A stretch of DNA of 64,000 bases from Ipomoea triloba (taxonomy: Eukaryota > Streptophyta > Magnoliopsida > Solanales > Convolvulaceae). The position numbers and the translations under genes were made by a program. Every line of letters starts with the position of its first letter. The first letter of the stretch is position 1. Below the pieces are notes generated by a model. It was not told the origin of the DNA, ran no database searches, and was given only the letters and a program-made list of their open reading frames with translations. Shown here one piece after another: positions 23,466 to 45,773 of this stretch. The stretch covers positions 4,077,120 through 4,141,119 of the forward strand of contig NC_044916.1 in the NCBI RefSeq assembly GCF_003576645.1. The letters run 5' to 3'.

Positions 23466-23982
23466 TTAGTTAATGACTATTATAATATTGTCACAATTAG
23501 TTATAAACTTATAATCTTTTAATTTTGTTTCATTACATCATTGGCTTTCATTTGTTTGACCCAATTAGTCATCTGTTTAAATTTACATCATTCAACGATT
23601 TAACACATAGCTTTAGCGTTTAATTTCATCATTCAATTAAAAGAGTTTACGAGAGATATAATGAAATTGCATATTGGAAGAAGCTTGAATGATTTATGAT
23701 TAAATTATATGTTATCCCTCTTTGTTAAATGTTGGATGACAAAATTTTAAATGGAACACTACTTATGACAAACAAATAAAAGTAAATGATGTAATGATGC
23801 AAAATTAAAACAACTAGATTAAACATGTAAATACTACAATAGTTGATGACTAAACGAAAACAACATTTTTTGGTTTTTAAAATTATACATAGTACTATTT
23901 TGTAAATTCAATTACAATTCCCAACTTGACTATTTTGGTAATTTCATAGTAGTTATTTTGTAAAACGAAATTAAAAGAACTT

Positions 23983-24642
23983 TTTTTTAAGGTAAACGTA
24001 GCTATTCCATTAATTCATAACATAAAACGTTTACATCAACGATCAATGAAATGGTAAACAATCCCTTACAGTCAGACATAGAAACAACTTTTCTAACTAT
24101 GCTATATAAAACTTGAATCGCAGACTGTTTCATAACTAGGAAGCTATGTTCCTTCAGGGAATTTAAAGCTTCATCAAAAATTTGGGTCTTCGTCATCATT
24201 CTTTTTTGCTCGCCCAGGATAAGATAACATTTGTCGAAACCAAACTAAACGATTTATGCTAATGAAAATGAAAAGCTCGTGAAAGTAACGAGAGGAAAAA
24301 TGCTCGCGAAAGTAACGAGAGGAAAACACAATAATAGAGAAAATAAAAAGTGGGTAAAGTCAAAGTAGGGTTGGGAGTTCAAGACTACCAACACAAACCC
24401 CAATACCTACCTACTATTATTTTATTCAAAGGGAAAGAAAACGGAAGAAGAAGATATGTGGCGGTGGTCGGAGGCGGACGGAGCTGCGACGGTGATCAGG
24501 GCGGAAGAAGAGCGAGAGCAAACGTAGAAGGTACCAAAACCGCCAGCTCAAAGCTCCATTAGAGCTCCGGCCGGAGGCCGGCGGTGGAAGCCGCAGTTGA
24601 GCAGCAGAGAAAGGCGTTTGTTTTTAGATAGAAAAGGGAGGC
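23983..24642 (-). mobile_element. 660-bp retroelement with 65-codon ORF and 15-bp target duplication
   Basis: AAATTAAAAGAACTT flanks both ends (23968-23982 and 24643-24657). On the minus strand the element has a GC-rich 5' leader of about 440 bases (CCGCCGGCC-type, then CTCTCGTTACTTTCGCGAGC twice). A 65-codon ORF follows, starting MMTKTQIFDEALNSLKEHSF at 24199 and ending at 24002, then a 20-base 3' tail and a poly-A. Terminal poly-A and long target duplication show insertion by LINE machinery. The ORF has no domain I recognise. A 5'-truncated relative lies at 55334. It could be an internally deleted LINE, a new SINE-like element or a retroposed small gene. Confidence 0.8.
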
Positions 24643-24919
24643 AAATTAAAAGAACTTGGATCTGATGTCTTCGAATATGAATTTATAAAATACTACTATC
24701 TTAGACAAAATATCTTGTGGTCTGATGTCATCACTATTAGCTTCTATATAAAAAATTTTATGTTTGAATTCCATCTTAATCAATGATTGGCATAATATTA
24801 TCTCGAATAATTTGTGTTAACTCCAACATTCTTGTGAAATTAACTATTTTACCTAAACAAAGTAGCTACATCACTTGAAAATCCAAAAAATTAGGATAAA
24901 CATTACATTAATAATTTTT

Positions 24920-25155
24920 AGAATTAATGACTATGTTGGTCCATCGACTATGCTGTAAATCCTGTAATTATCAAATTGACTATTGACTATTAATTTTGAC
25001 CAATTAGATCCTTCATGTTGATTTGGTCATCCGTCAAATTGATAGATGACCAATTTGATAATTACGGAAGACTAAATCAATTACGAAATTAATAGTTGAG
25101 CATTTAATTGGTTAAAATTGATAGTCGATGACCAATTTGATTATTACAATATAGT
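24920..25155. repeat. Fold-back element
   Basis: Words such as ATTATCAAATTGACTATTGA in the left part recur inverted as TGACCAATTTGATTATTAC on the right, over about 100 bases per arm. An (ATT)n microsatellite follows at 25179-25225. No gene; the API5 promoter lies between this and 25427. Confidence 0.55.
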
Positions 25156-25178
25156 CGTTAGAATAAAATTGTTACTCC

Positions 25179-25226
<48 letters not shown>

Positions 25227-25426
25227 TTTTTTTATAATTTTTTTTTTTTACATTATTACCTTTTGGTTTCCTGGCTCCTGAAGAAAACTTGAAACCCTCT
25301 ATTATATTGGCTAAGTCAATGAATATTCATACTTATATACGTAAATTACCAATCACACCCTTCCATCTCCCATCCTCCCACTACAGAAGAAGCAGCAGTG
25401 AGTAGTCTCTGCTCGAGCGAGCAAAA

Positions 25427-28400
25427 ATGGCAGACGCATCGGACGAGGCCAAGGACATCGAGAAGCTCTACGTGTATGGCGAGCGCCTCAACGAGGCCAA
25501 AGACAAGTCCCAGGTCCGTACGTTTCTCCTAATTCCGCCCGTTCCGTTCCGATTCGCTTCCCCTCATCCCTCGTCTTCCTAGGGTTTCCACTTGATGTGT
25601 TCCTGTGTTGTGCTAATTCGGTCCCGATTTCTTGCGTAGCACGTGGAGGACTACGAGAGTATACTCACCGCAGCTAAAAGCAACAGCATCAAAGCCAGGC
25701 AATTGGCTGCGCAGCTCATTCCGAGGTTCTTCAAGTACTTCCCTAGTTTGTCTGTCAGCGCGGTAGATGCACACCTCGATTTGTGTGAAGCAGAGGAGCT
25801 TGGGGTCAGTCCTTCCTCATCTCTTTCTAGTTATTTGCGCACCTTATTGTGTTTCTGTTTATAAGATGGGATTTTGTTGTCAAGTAGGTCAGTTCCAATT
25901 GAAATAAAAAACATTGCTTATAGTGAAATTCATTAGGGGCTAAATTGAAGGTAGGGATTATTGATGTATCATCTTAGTAGAGGAAGAAATACTATGAGTA
26001 TTGGGCTTGATGTTGTGGTTAAATGGTCACCATTTACCATTAAGTCATGTGGCACAAGGCATCAAACCTCTTTGACAACAAAGATTGTTAAATTCATAGC
26101 ACTTGTATGTTATGAGAGGCTACTGAATTTCATATTGTAAGAGGAACAATATGGCATGGATTGTGTTACACTTTCTTTTAACATATTATTCAAAATAAAT
26201 TATGGGTTGCATCTTTCACCATTTTCATGCAGTTCATTTCTTGGTTGTGCTTGTTTTTTCTTTTTCTTTCTTAGTGTTGGTGGTTGGGTGTGGTAGGAGT
26301 ATGCTAGTTTTGTCAAGTGATACAATTCAGTTAGTTCCTGAACTGCATATGAGGTTGGTGAGCTGTTAATGGCTACATTTTGTCTAGATGTTTTTTGGGT
26401 GTTTGTTTTGAATTTATTTTTCCATCTACCACATTCAGATCCGAGTGCAAGCCATTCGTGGTCTTCCTCTTTTCTGCAAGGATACACCGGAGCATCTTTC
26501 CAAAATTGTTGACATACTTGCTCAGCTTCTTACTGCTGGTAACAGATTTTTACATATTCCATTCCATTTTGAGATTATTTTGAAAAGTTTTTGGAATTTT
26601 ATCTCCTAGTATTTTGTGATTCTTGCAGAAGAAAATGTGGAACGCGATGCAGTACATAAAGCCCTTTTATCCTTATTGAGGCAGGATGTGAAAGGTAACT
26701 TCATTTATCTTAACAACACATATCTTTGCACTCTAAATATTAAGTTTAAATTTAATTTAAGATCAAGCCTATTCATAAACATTATTTATCATAACCAAAT
26801 GCCCTATTCTTTTGTTGGCCTCTAACAGTGTGCTTCTCAATAATTTTTCCATATAAATATGTGAAATGATTGTTATAAGATAATATTAAATTGTTCAACA
26901 TAATTATTTTCTTCCCACTAAGAACTCAATGGTGCTACACCTATGTGGTCGCACTATTATTATTATTTTTTATGTTAGAGGTAAGGCATGAATGGAATAG
27001 TCAAATCTAACTGAAGCAATTTCAAGGGTTTATTCCAGATATATTTGAATATTATTTTAACTGTGTGAATCACTTGACTTCCACTTTATTTAAGCACTAA
27101 GTTTCATTTCAATATATTTAGATTTAGGATGTCAACAGTTCATTTCATTTAATTGATGAGCCACTAGTGAATGGGCTTAAACTTTGACTGTTAAGGGAAC
27201 TGATTATCTTGTTGATTCAAAGCCAAACTATCTTGCCTAGAGTCTGTTATATTTTTATCTGAGATTTGTTTTTATCAAATTTGGTGCAGCTTCATTGACA
27301 GCTCTCTTTAAACACATTGAGAGTATTGATGAGCAGATGACTGATGAAAATCTCCGTGAGAGGACATTGATATTTATTAGAGACAAGGTAATAACACCTT
27401 TGATTTGACTTAAGGTCCATTTATGTATCTCCAACCTGCATGTAAGTGATTTCTCCATGACATTATGCACAGGTTTTTCCTATTAAAACTGAGCTCTTGA
27501 AGCCCCCAGAACAAATGGAAAGACATATAACTGATTTGATAAAAAAGGTACACCAACACTTGTACTATTGTCTTCTATCTGCATGGATGGGGTTTTTGTT
27601 TAATATTCTAGCTTACAGTTGCTTCTGCTTACTATATTATAGATCTGTTATTTCAAAGAGTTAATATGGACCTATTGTTGTACCAAGTGAAGAATATATG
27701 CAGTAGTAACAAGTTTATAATAACACAAATACATTAAATATCACATAAGGGAACTTGCTTCTTTTTTTTTTTTTTTTTTTTTTTTTTCTGTTAGGAATAC
27801 AATATAACTCAGTTCTCTTACAGAGTCTGCAAGACGTGACAGGAGCGGAATTTAAAATGTTTATGGATTTTCTTAAAAATTTGAGCATTTTTGGAGAGAA
27901 AGCACCCCCGGAGCGTGTGCAAGAACTTATTGAGATCATTGAAGGCCAAGCTGATCTGGATGCTCAGTTCAACGTAAGCAATTATCTTCCACTCACAATC
28001 CCCTTCTCTCTCCCCCTAACTGTCTTACAAATGCAGGGTGTTGTGTACACTCACAAAGGTGGTCATACATATTGAAGAAGTATACTTTGGACTTCTTATA
28101 AGCAGAACATGATCAGTGTAGCCTACATCTGAATTTCTTTGTCTTGTCATTTTCATCGAGCCTTTTGATTAGTGAACCTCTTAATACCCTTAGATATCAT
28201 ACTAATCACAATGCACTTTAGTATCCACCTGATAAGCTCTGTCTTTGTCTACACTTTGGAAACATATTTTACTGTGCCTAGTTTTTTCTAATGGTTGGAT
28301 TTCAGAGCAGCACATATGTTCTTGATTAAGGTTTTTATACTGGATTGATAATGATAGTATATGGGATTATGGGATCATAAAATTTTAGGTGATTTCAGTC

Positions 28401-31400
28401 GCCATATGTGCTAATTGCTCTACTTATAGTTTCCATAGTTCCATGGTGCTATGTTGTCAGGTTCAGGTAGTTGGGTGTATAGATTTTGAAGTTGATCTTT
28501 TGATCCTATGTAATGAAGCATGATGCGTCACCTAAACCTTGGATTCATTTGCTTATTGTTTACTGGCTTATTATTCCAGAAATTAGTTTGCTGATTCCTA
28601 AAAAGATAGATGTGGTAGGATCAGGTTCCAGGTGTTTTTTTCTTCTTTGTTAATTCTATTTTAAATATGGATTCATCTAATAAATTTATGAGGTCTGGAG
28701 ATTTTATCAAAAAGGTCATAAATGGGAGAAGGCTGCTGCAGAGCAGGTCTAAATGTTAACAAGTTCGATGGAGTTAAAATCAATATGAATTTGTTAGAGA
28801 GTGCATATGAACACTTACATTGTTAATATGAATTCTTTTATAAAAAGAGAGAACAAGAGAACAGATTGATATTAATATTTGAATAATTTGGTTTCTCCTT
28901 TATATCTTAAGTGTTTGCCATGCTCCTTAAATTTCTACAATCTAAGTTGTGTTTGCCACTATAATATCTCTGTACATGGGGTCTCCTAGCTGCTTTTCTT
29001 CTTTTAAGGGTAACCAATTCTAGTTTCTAACATAATGGCATGTGAACTTGATAGTGAAAGGGGGTATTTTAAGGATGAGAAAAAGAAATCTAATTTTCTA
29101 GAAGCTCCAAATTGAGGCTTGCTTTTTAGAAAAAAAGCCTCTTTTCTAAGAAGCCAGCAGCGTGGTCTTCTCTGGGGCTTCCATCCTCGCTTTGATTCAA
29201 AATTGTGAACTGAATGACATACACTATCTTACTATCTTTTGATGTGTAGGTTGATGATGGAGACCACATTGACAGATTGATATCATGCTTGTATATGGCC
29301 ATTCCATTTTTTGAGGTTTGAGATTATGCTTAAATCTTTATTAACTGTTATCTTTTCTGTAGACAAATCACAAATGTTTTAACTAATTGAACTTATACAC
29401 TGCATGCAGAGGGGTGCATCAAATAGCAAGTTTCTCAACTATTTGAACAAGCACATTTTCCCTGTTTTTGATAAGGTAATGTCTTAGAGTTGACTATTTC
29501 ATTTAGTATTCATATTTCATCATAGGAAGGGATGGCCCTTTAATTTTTGGGTGACTGAAACACATTTATGTAAAGATATTTACTCATGATTCTAGGAAGA
29601 TGAGTTACATTTGGTATTCTAACATGTTCTGACTTCTGAAGGTTAGTTTCTGAAGTTTGTTCTAACCTTTCTTCTCTGTCAGCTTCCTGAAGATCGAAAA
29701 GTGGACTTACTCAAAAACCTTGCAGAAAGTTCACCATACACAGCACCTCAGGATTCAAGACATATCCTACCCTCAGTTGTTCAGCTTCTAAAGGTGATCA
29801 ATTAGAGCCACCATTTTCATTACATCCCTGATATCTTAGTAGTTGTTTTCCTTGCATTGAAGCATAGATGATTCTCCTTGTATGCCAACTCTTTTATACA
29901 AAGTTACCAAATCTCTCAACTCTGTCATGTTCATACATCTACAAATCAAAACCTTCTCTGAGAATATATTATTAAATATTAATTTTGGGAGGATCTTATG
30001 CTTTGTTTCAAATTTTCCCTTATGATACTGCTTTCTTTGTGATTGTGTTCTGAGTACTTGACTCAATAACATATTAATGCAGAAATACATGCCTCGAAGA
30101 AAAGCCGGAGAAGAGATGAACTTCACATATGTTGAATGTTTGCTTTACACTTTCAACAATTTAGCTCACAAGGTATTTAAAATTTAATGGACACTTAAAA
30201 TATATGGATTATCTATAAGTGTTGAATACTTATTTAGTCTTTGTGGTTGGATAGGCTCCAAATGCCACTAATAGCTTGTGTGGTTACAAAATAGTCACTG
30301 GCCAACCATCAGACAGGCTTGGGGAAGACTTCTCGGAGTGTTACAAAGATTTCACAGAGCGGTACTTCACTTCCCCCCCCCCCCCCCCATTCTTTCTTCT
30401 TTTTGGTGTTGTGAATATTGGGAAAATAGTTATGCATCACAAACACTCTTATGAATTCACACAGTTTTGATAAATAAAAGAAATCTTATGGATAGTTTTA
30501 ATAAAAAAGGAACTGTCACGCTTAAGAAGAGTTGAAGAAATTTCAAAGTCACATATAGAAGATCTATCATATATAGTGAAATTCACTGCCTTATGGGTCT
30601 ATGGCCTAGTAGCTTGGATCGCCTGGGAATTATGAGAACCTGCTAGTTTTAAGAATGAACAGCTTTAGTGAAGCAAAAAGATAATGTTGGGACGGTTAAG
30701 TGAAAGTGAAATATATGCTGATAAGAATTCTTGATATAATTGTAAATTTTTATGTGCAATCCTATCAGAAACAGAATGAGAAAACCATAGTCACATAATC
30801 ATCTCTGTTGAGAAGCAGTGGAATTTCTATTATTAAGCTTCAGAATTGAGATTACACAAGGCTACAACATATGTAGTCATTCAAATGAGACACAAGAGTA
30901 AATGCTAGGGCTGCTCAAGGGTTTACTATTGACATACAAGACTTAGGAAAAGACAAGACAGAATACATTAACAATATCAATAAAGCAATTAATGAAAAGT
31001 GAATATTTTACATGACATCGTTGGAACAACTCTAATTGTTTTGGAGGGAGATAATATGATGTCAATTTAGGGTGATAGGCTGATAGCAGAAGTTCAGAAT
31101 TCAGATAGCTTTGTTATAACCTGTGGCAATCACCCTTTATTATACTGTCTATCTGCACAGGAACTCATTGTCCTTTTCTTGTGCTGATTCAGGTTAAAGT
31201 GTGTTGAAGACCTAGCTAGGGCCACCATAAAGAAATTGACTCAGGGAATGGCTGAACACAACAAAGAACTAGCTGCAGCTAAAACTGATGAAGAGAAAGC
31301 CAAGATTGTGAGTCTGTTCTCAAAGCTTTTGGTATTTCTTTGTAGTCACTTTATAGTATATGTTGGAGAGTAAAGTATGTTTTTAACTGCAGAAAACTCA

Positions 31401-32232
31401 AAAACAGAATGCCACAGCTGGGTTACGAACCTGCAATAACATATTGGCTATGACACAGGTGACTGGAAGACATTATTTTTCCTAAATATTATGATCAGAA
31501 ATTGGTTGTGTGTTTCTAACAGTATTTTTTATGACTTGCAACTCAGCCTCTACATTCAAAATCGCCTTCATTTATTGGGGACAAAAAGGTCAATCTTTCC
31601 TGGAGGGAAGTTCCAAAATCCTCAGCACCATCAACTGCTAAGGCGGCTGGGTATGTTAAAGCTCTTCCCATGTTCCTTAATATGGTTTGTGCTTTTGCAA
31701 AAAAGTTTATTCAACTTCCTGTGTCTGCTCTCGTAGTTGAATCATTTATCCTAGAAAGCACCACCTGACTGCATGCCAATTGAATTATCACATTTTCTGT
31801 GTCATGTGTTCTGAGTCAGACAAGAGGGAAGTGCATTAAGTTTAATATATTTCTGTATGAACACGATTGGGTATTCAGACGCCACAGACCACAGTTTGTC
31901 CAGAAATGTGAATTGACTTTGTGATTTGTCAGTGTTTTCGGACTTAGTTTTCTTACAACAATATTTACTCATTTTTATGTATGGAACAATCTAGAAGGGC
32001 TGTATACTCATTTTGGAGATATTCAATCTATTTTCTCTGCAGAGCAAAGCGATCTGCTGGTGCTGTCAATGGTTCCAGCAATATGGCTTCAAAGAAGGGC
32101 CGTGGAGGTGGCAATCCCCACCAGCTGGTCAATAGGGCTTTTGAAGGTCTGGGATATGGTGGTGGTAGAGGTGGTGGAAGGGGCAGAGGTCGGGGACGGG
32201 GTCCACGCGGTAGGGGAAGAGGATATCGCTAG
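25427..32232 (+). CDS. API5: Apoptosis inhibitor 5 (API5/AAC-11) homologue
   Basis: Sixteen exons: 25427-25513, 25640-25804, 26439-26538, 26629-26694, 27290-27387, 27473-27547, 27824-27973, 29250-29315, 29410-29475, 29683-29793, 30083-30172, 30255-30361, 31193-31307, 31393-31458, 31547-31650 and 32043-32232. The sum is 551 residues, the usual plant length. The N-terminal half is a HEAT/ARM helical repeat (IKARQLAAQLIPRFFKYFP, IRVQAIRGLPLFCKDTP, RDAVHKALLSLLRQDVK). The C-terminus is a basic RG-rich tail with GRGRGRGRGPRGRGRGYR, suited to RNA or nuclear binding. Animal API5 suppresses apoptosis and binds Acinus; a rice homologue is tied to tapetal cell death. All borders are GT-AG. The start is the first ATG after a GC-rich leader. 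Exon 12 ends just before a poly-C run in the intron. Confidence 0.94.
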
Positions 32233-32859
32233 GTATGGTCCCAGCCACATTGTAGCGATTAAAATCTGCACTCAGAAAGCTGATTGAAGGAGTGAAAAAT
32301 GTCTGTAGATGCATCTCAGGAGGGAGAAGCTGATAACTTACTGAACTGGCATCACTATATTTTCCGAGCCACATACATGCTTTGAATACTTGATACCCAG
32401 ATTCCCGTCATTTTGCAAAGTTGAAATTTATTTCCTGCAAGGTTAACTGGAGACACTCCATCCAAGAAAAAACACTGGCCATACAATGTGAGGAAAATTA
32501 TGTCGGAACCTTTTCAAGTAACAGTTGATAATCTTGTAATTCTTTGTTGTATCGATGGTTATGCACCCTTCTCTTGTGTACTTAGAATTTTAGCACTGAA
32601 CTGATTTCTTGACTGCTGTCTACTGCTATTAGATTTTGTGCTTTCGCGGAGTACTTGATAATATTATGGTAATGCTACTTTGGTTAAAGTAGGTTTCTCA
32701 TGGGACTAATGAGCACATCGTGTTTGTATCACACTATCACTTTTGCCATTTTCATAGGAAGATGGTGTTTTACTATACATATTCTCATTTTATGCTTTAC
32801 TATGCAACGAGTATTATTAGTTATTGTAGATTATTCTTAGGGAGATACTTAGACAATTG

Positions 32860-33191
32860 TTATATTATGGTTCATATTGCATTGTGAACTTGATACAAAA
32901 AATTTGTACTGTTTGTTAATACGTTTTGTATTTACAGTTCATCGTTTTTGGTACAGAATGTGTCAACTATATATATAGAATCTAAAAGTTATTTTTGGAT
33001 CAGGTCTACAATACAACGTAGACCTTGACCCATGGTATAATTTGTTAGTAAAATTGTTATTCCATGGGGTTCATATTGCATTGTGAATCTTGATATAAAA
33101 TATTCTGTACCTACAGTTAATTGTTTTTATACATATAAACAAATAACTTGATAATGGTTGACACATAAACTTTCAAAGTCTACAATGCAAC
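32860..33191. repeat. Degenerate ~200-bp tandem repeat downstream of API5
   Basis: GTTCATATTGCATTGTGAA occurs near 32870 and 33070, and TCTACAATxCAACGTAGACC near 33004 and across the solo-LTR site at 33182/33620. A third unit starts near 33670 (ATCATGAACTCGATCCACAT). Unit length is about 200 bases once the LTR is removed. Confidence 0.7.
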
Positions 33192-33619
33192 TGATGGTGT
33201 GAATGTAAATAGGGGTATGGATTTACACCATATGTGTTGATTGTGTAAGTAGTGTATGGAGTGTGTATGCTTGAAGGGAAGGAAAGTTATGGTTTCCTTC
33301 CTGATGAACTCTCATGAAAGCCATGATTTTCTCCCTGGAAGAGAGTCAAGAACTCAATGAACGAGAGAGAGAGCGTGAGAGTTGAGTGATTAGGGATTCA
33401 GGGTCTGAGAGCGAATATGGGATGTCATTACAAGGGAGGTCAGGTCTCTTATATAGATATAGAAATAAGACCTGACCGTTCAGGAATATAATATTCCTCA
33501 AAAGACACTTAACCCTTAATAATCTCTAATGCACACTTGACCTTTTAGGGATACAATAATAATACATCAATTATACACATTAGGTTCCTACGTGTAGTCC
33601 TTGGGGTATTTACCCATCA
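33192..33619. mobile_element. Solo LTR, 428 bp, with 5-bp target duplication
   Basis: Begins TGATGG and ends CCATCA, the classic TG...CA LTR ends, and is flanked by GCAAC on both sides (33187-33191, 33620-33624). Inside are a TATA-like TCTTATATAGATATAG and no ORF. Removing it restores a sequence matching the neighbouring tandem unit at about 33004. Ty1/copia origin is likely from the size. Confidence 0.85.
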
Positions 33620-34024
33620 GCAACGTAGACCCTGACCCATGACATAATGACATAATTTGCCAATTGATAGTTATATCATGAACTCGATCCACATTGCAAG
33701 ATGGACCACCTGTCACAATATACATACTGAATGTTTACAATTCAAAATGTGAACATTCAGTATGTAAATTGTGTATTTTGGACTAAGTCCACAGAATAAT
33801 TTGCTCAATTCTTCTTCAATAACAAATAATACTAGTCAATACCCAATTTAATCCTAAATTATAATAATTTTTTCTTAATTTAGTTTGAAACAATTTTTTG
33901 TGCTTAATTAAGTCATCGCCTTTAATGATTTATCCAATTGAATCGATTAAATAAAAAATCACTATAATTCACAACTAAATTTAGTAAAACTACTGATCAA
34001 TAACTAAATTAGATATCAAAGGGA

Positions 34025-34190
34025 TCTACCGTGAATAAAACAAGGTGGCCGACTGCCTTGCCTCGTATGGTACTATGCAAAGTGAGGAGATAGTAAGTCT
34101 CGTTGAATGCCCAGTAGTGAGCGAAAATGCATTTTTTGACGATTTAGCGCACGTTACATGTGCGCGCAGAGTGGTGGAGTCAACCTAAGT
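34025..34190 (+). pseudogene. LINE RNase H tail, 5'-truncated and broken
   Basis: Reads IYRE, a stop, then NKVADCLASYGTMQSEE..., matching the C-terminal end of a plant LINE RNase H (REANxxADxLA). The frame stays open about 50 codons to a TAA at VVEST. A short 3' tail ends in A-rich sequence near 34235. A third such tail in the window. Confidence 0.6.
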
Positions 34191-34490
34191 TTGGCACCCC
34201 AGGAGTTCCCCCTACTTCGATTTAAAAAAATAGAGGTAAAATTACCAAACTATCTTAACAAAATTCAATTGAGTAAATTGTCAAAAGTTTATTTTTTTTT
34301 TTTTTTAAAAACGTAAATTGTCAAAAGTTAAAGACCTAATTAAACATAAAAATCATTTAGAACTAAATAAAAAAACCACTATATCTAATACTAAATTAGG
34401 TATTAATTGCAAATAATACTCTGGCTCTCTCTCGGACAGCAGACGCTGATACTCTGCTTAGCGGTTAGAGAGAGCACTCACTAAACAAAA

Positions 34491-44272
<9,782 letters not shown>

Positions 44273-44559
44273 TTCGTCTCCTCTTTCTTACCCCCAGAAA
44301 GTTAGCCTGATATTGTATATGCATTAGCTGAGGTAATTTTTTATGCATTACTTAGAATTGCAATATATAGTCTCAACTGCACATTTCACTTCATTTTTAG
44401 ACCTTATTAGTACCTTAAATTGTCGTTCTGAATTTCTAATGTTACAGCATTCACTTCTCCCTTTGGTCTGTTGTCAGACACTCTTTCCACTTGTCTGGCT
44501 ACAGTTCATGGATGGTCATTGGAATGTCTCTGCCTGAGCCTTGGAAGTGGAAATAATTT

Positions 44560-44790
44560 TCACTTTGAGTGATGAGGGTAACCCGCAGCCACTATTTTGA
44601 AGATGTGTACTGAGTAAACTCGCATTGTAACCTTAGCTGACAAAAGATCACAAGGAGGTAAATCAGCTTAAGTTGTCTATAGCTGATCGAAACAAACCAA
44701 GGTCAATAGGTCACTCTTGTAGTCTTGTTGAGAGCCAAACTTGTAACATTGTGGTTATTAAGTCAACAACCTAATCAACTTGGCTCCTAT
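44560..44790 (-). mobile_element. SINE family-2 relative downstream of DEAH9
   Basis: On the minus strand the head reads GGAGCCAAGTTGATTAGGTT, then GTTGACTTAATAACC, with GGTTTGTTTCGATCAGCTAT further on and GATTTACCTCCTTGTGA near the middle. The last two match CGGTTTGAGCCGGTCAGCTA and GGTTTACCTCCTTGTGG in the 19.9 kb copy. Ends are approximate. From 44791 to 45660 I see only AT-rich intergenic DNA. Confidence 0.45.
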
Positions 44791-45676
44791 AATTTTCACC
44801 TTTTACTTCTTGGTATAAGTTTTGGGTCCATTTTGTAGGTTTCTTTTTTGGTACAAAATCGTGTATTTATATATTATTGATAATCTTTTACGATATCTTA
44901 CAATAGCATATATGTATTTGATAAAGTTATATTTCTTGCTTTGCTTAAAGTACACATGAGGATACACTTCTACGAAGCATAAAATACGTTTTTCGCATTA
45001 TTGGCTACCTTTTTTGTCTTAAAAGGTAATATTTGTGTGAGTCCGACCCGTGAGACGGATTGGATCTTTGACATCATTAATCAAAGATATGACCCGTAAG
45101 ACAGTCGCACACAAGTTTTTGCCTTGTAGCTTTTGGGTAGCACAAATTACGGTTTTTGTATTATTAGAAACTTCTATGATGTCTTGTATGGAGTAATATT
45201 GTTCCTTGTATTTTATTGAATAATTGTATTTTAATTATTTTCATAATAATTTGAAGACCCTAAACAGCTTGATAATGCAGTCTTATTGAATAGTGCCAAA
45301 GCATGATTAACGTTGAAGCATTGATAATATGCTAATCTTATCCAAATAGAATAAAAACTCTCCACACATGAGACATGAAATGAAATGAAATGAAATCCAT
45401 AATGACAGTACTTTCAAAGGAAAAACACTGTTTCTTTAAGAACCTTGTACAAGGTTTAAATCTCTCCCGTTCTTTGGCATCCCTCAAAGAATTGTATTCT
45501 TCTTCCATAAAAAAAGATACATGCCACTCCTAATGCAAGAACCAGAATAAGATTCCAATTAGTACAAATACTTTTATTTTCTATTCTCTAATCGTTCTCT
45601 CTAAGGTAACTGTTACCATTAAGACAATTTAACTCGTAGGTAAAGCTGAATATTTCCCTATGCTATTATAGACGAC

Positions 45677-45684
45677 TATAAAAA
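45677..45684 (+). promoter_or_regulatory. TATA box of the NCL gene
   Basis: TATAAAAA in a CGACTATAAAAAGCAAGC context, 97 bases upstream of the chosen ATG, which leaves a 5' UTR of about 65 bases. Confidence 0.6.
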
Positions 45685-45773
45685 GCAAGCTAAGCTAAGC
45701 TTGATTGTGAGTCTAGTCTACTAGTAGCAGCAGCAGCATATATATGTATATAGTGCTTTTTCCTGGATCAATT

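Noticed and set aside
24350..24562. 70-codon Arg/Gly-rich plus-strand frame
   Set aside because: Antisense of the GC-rich leader of the 660-bp retroelement; no family resemblance.
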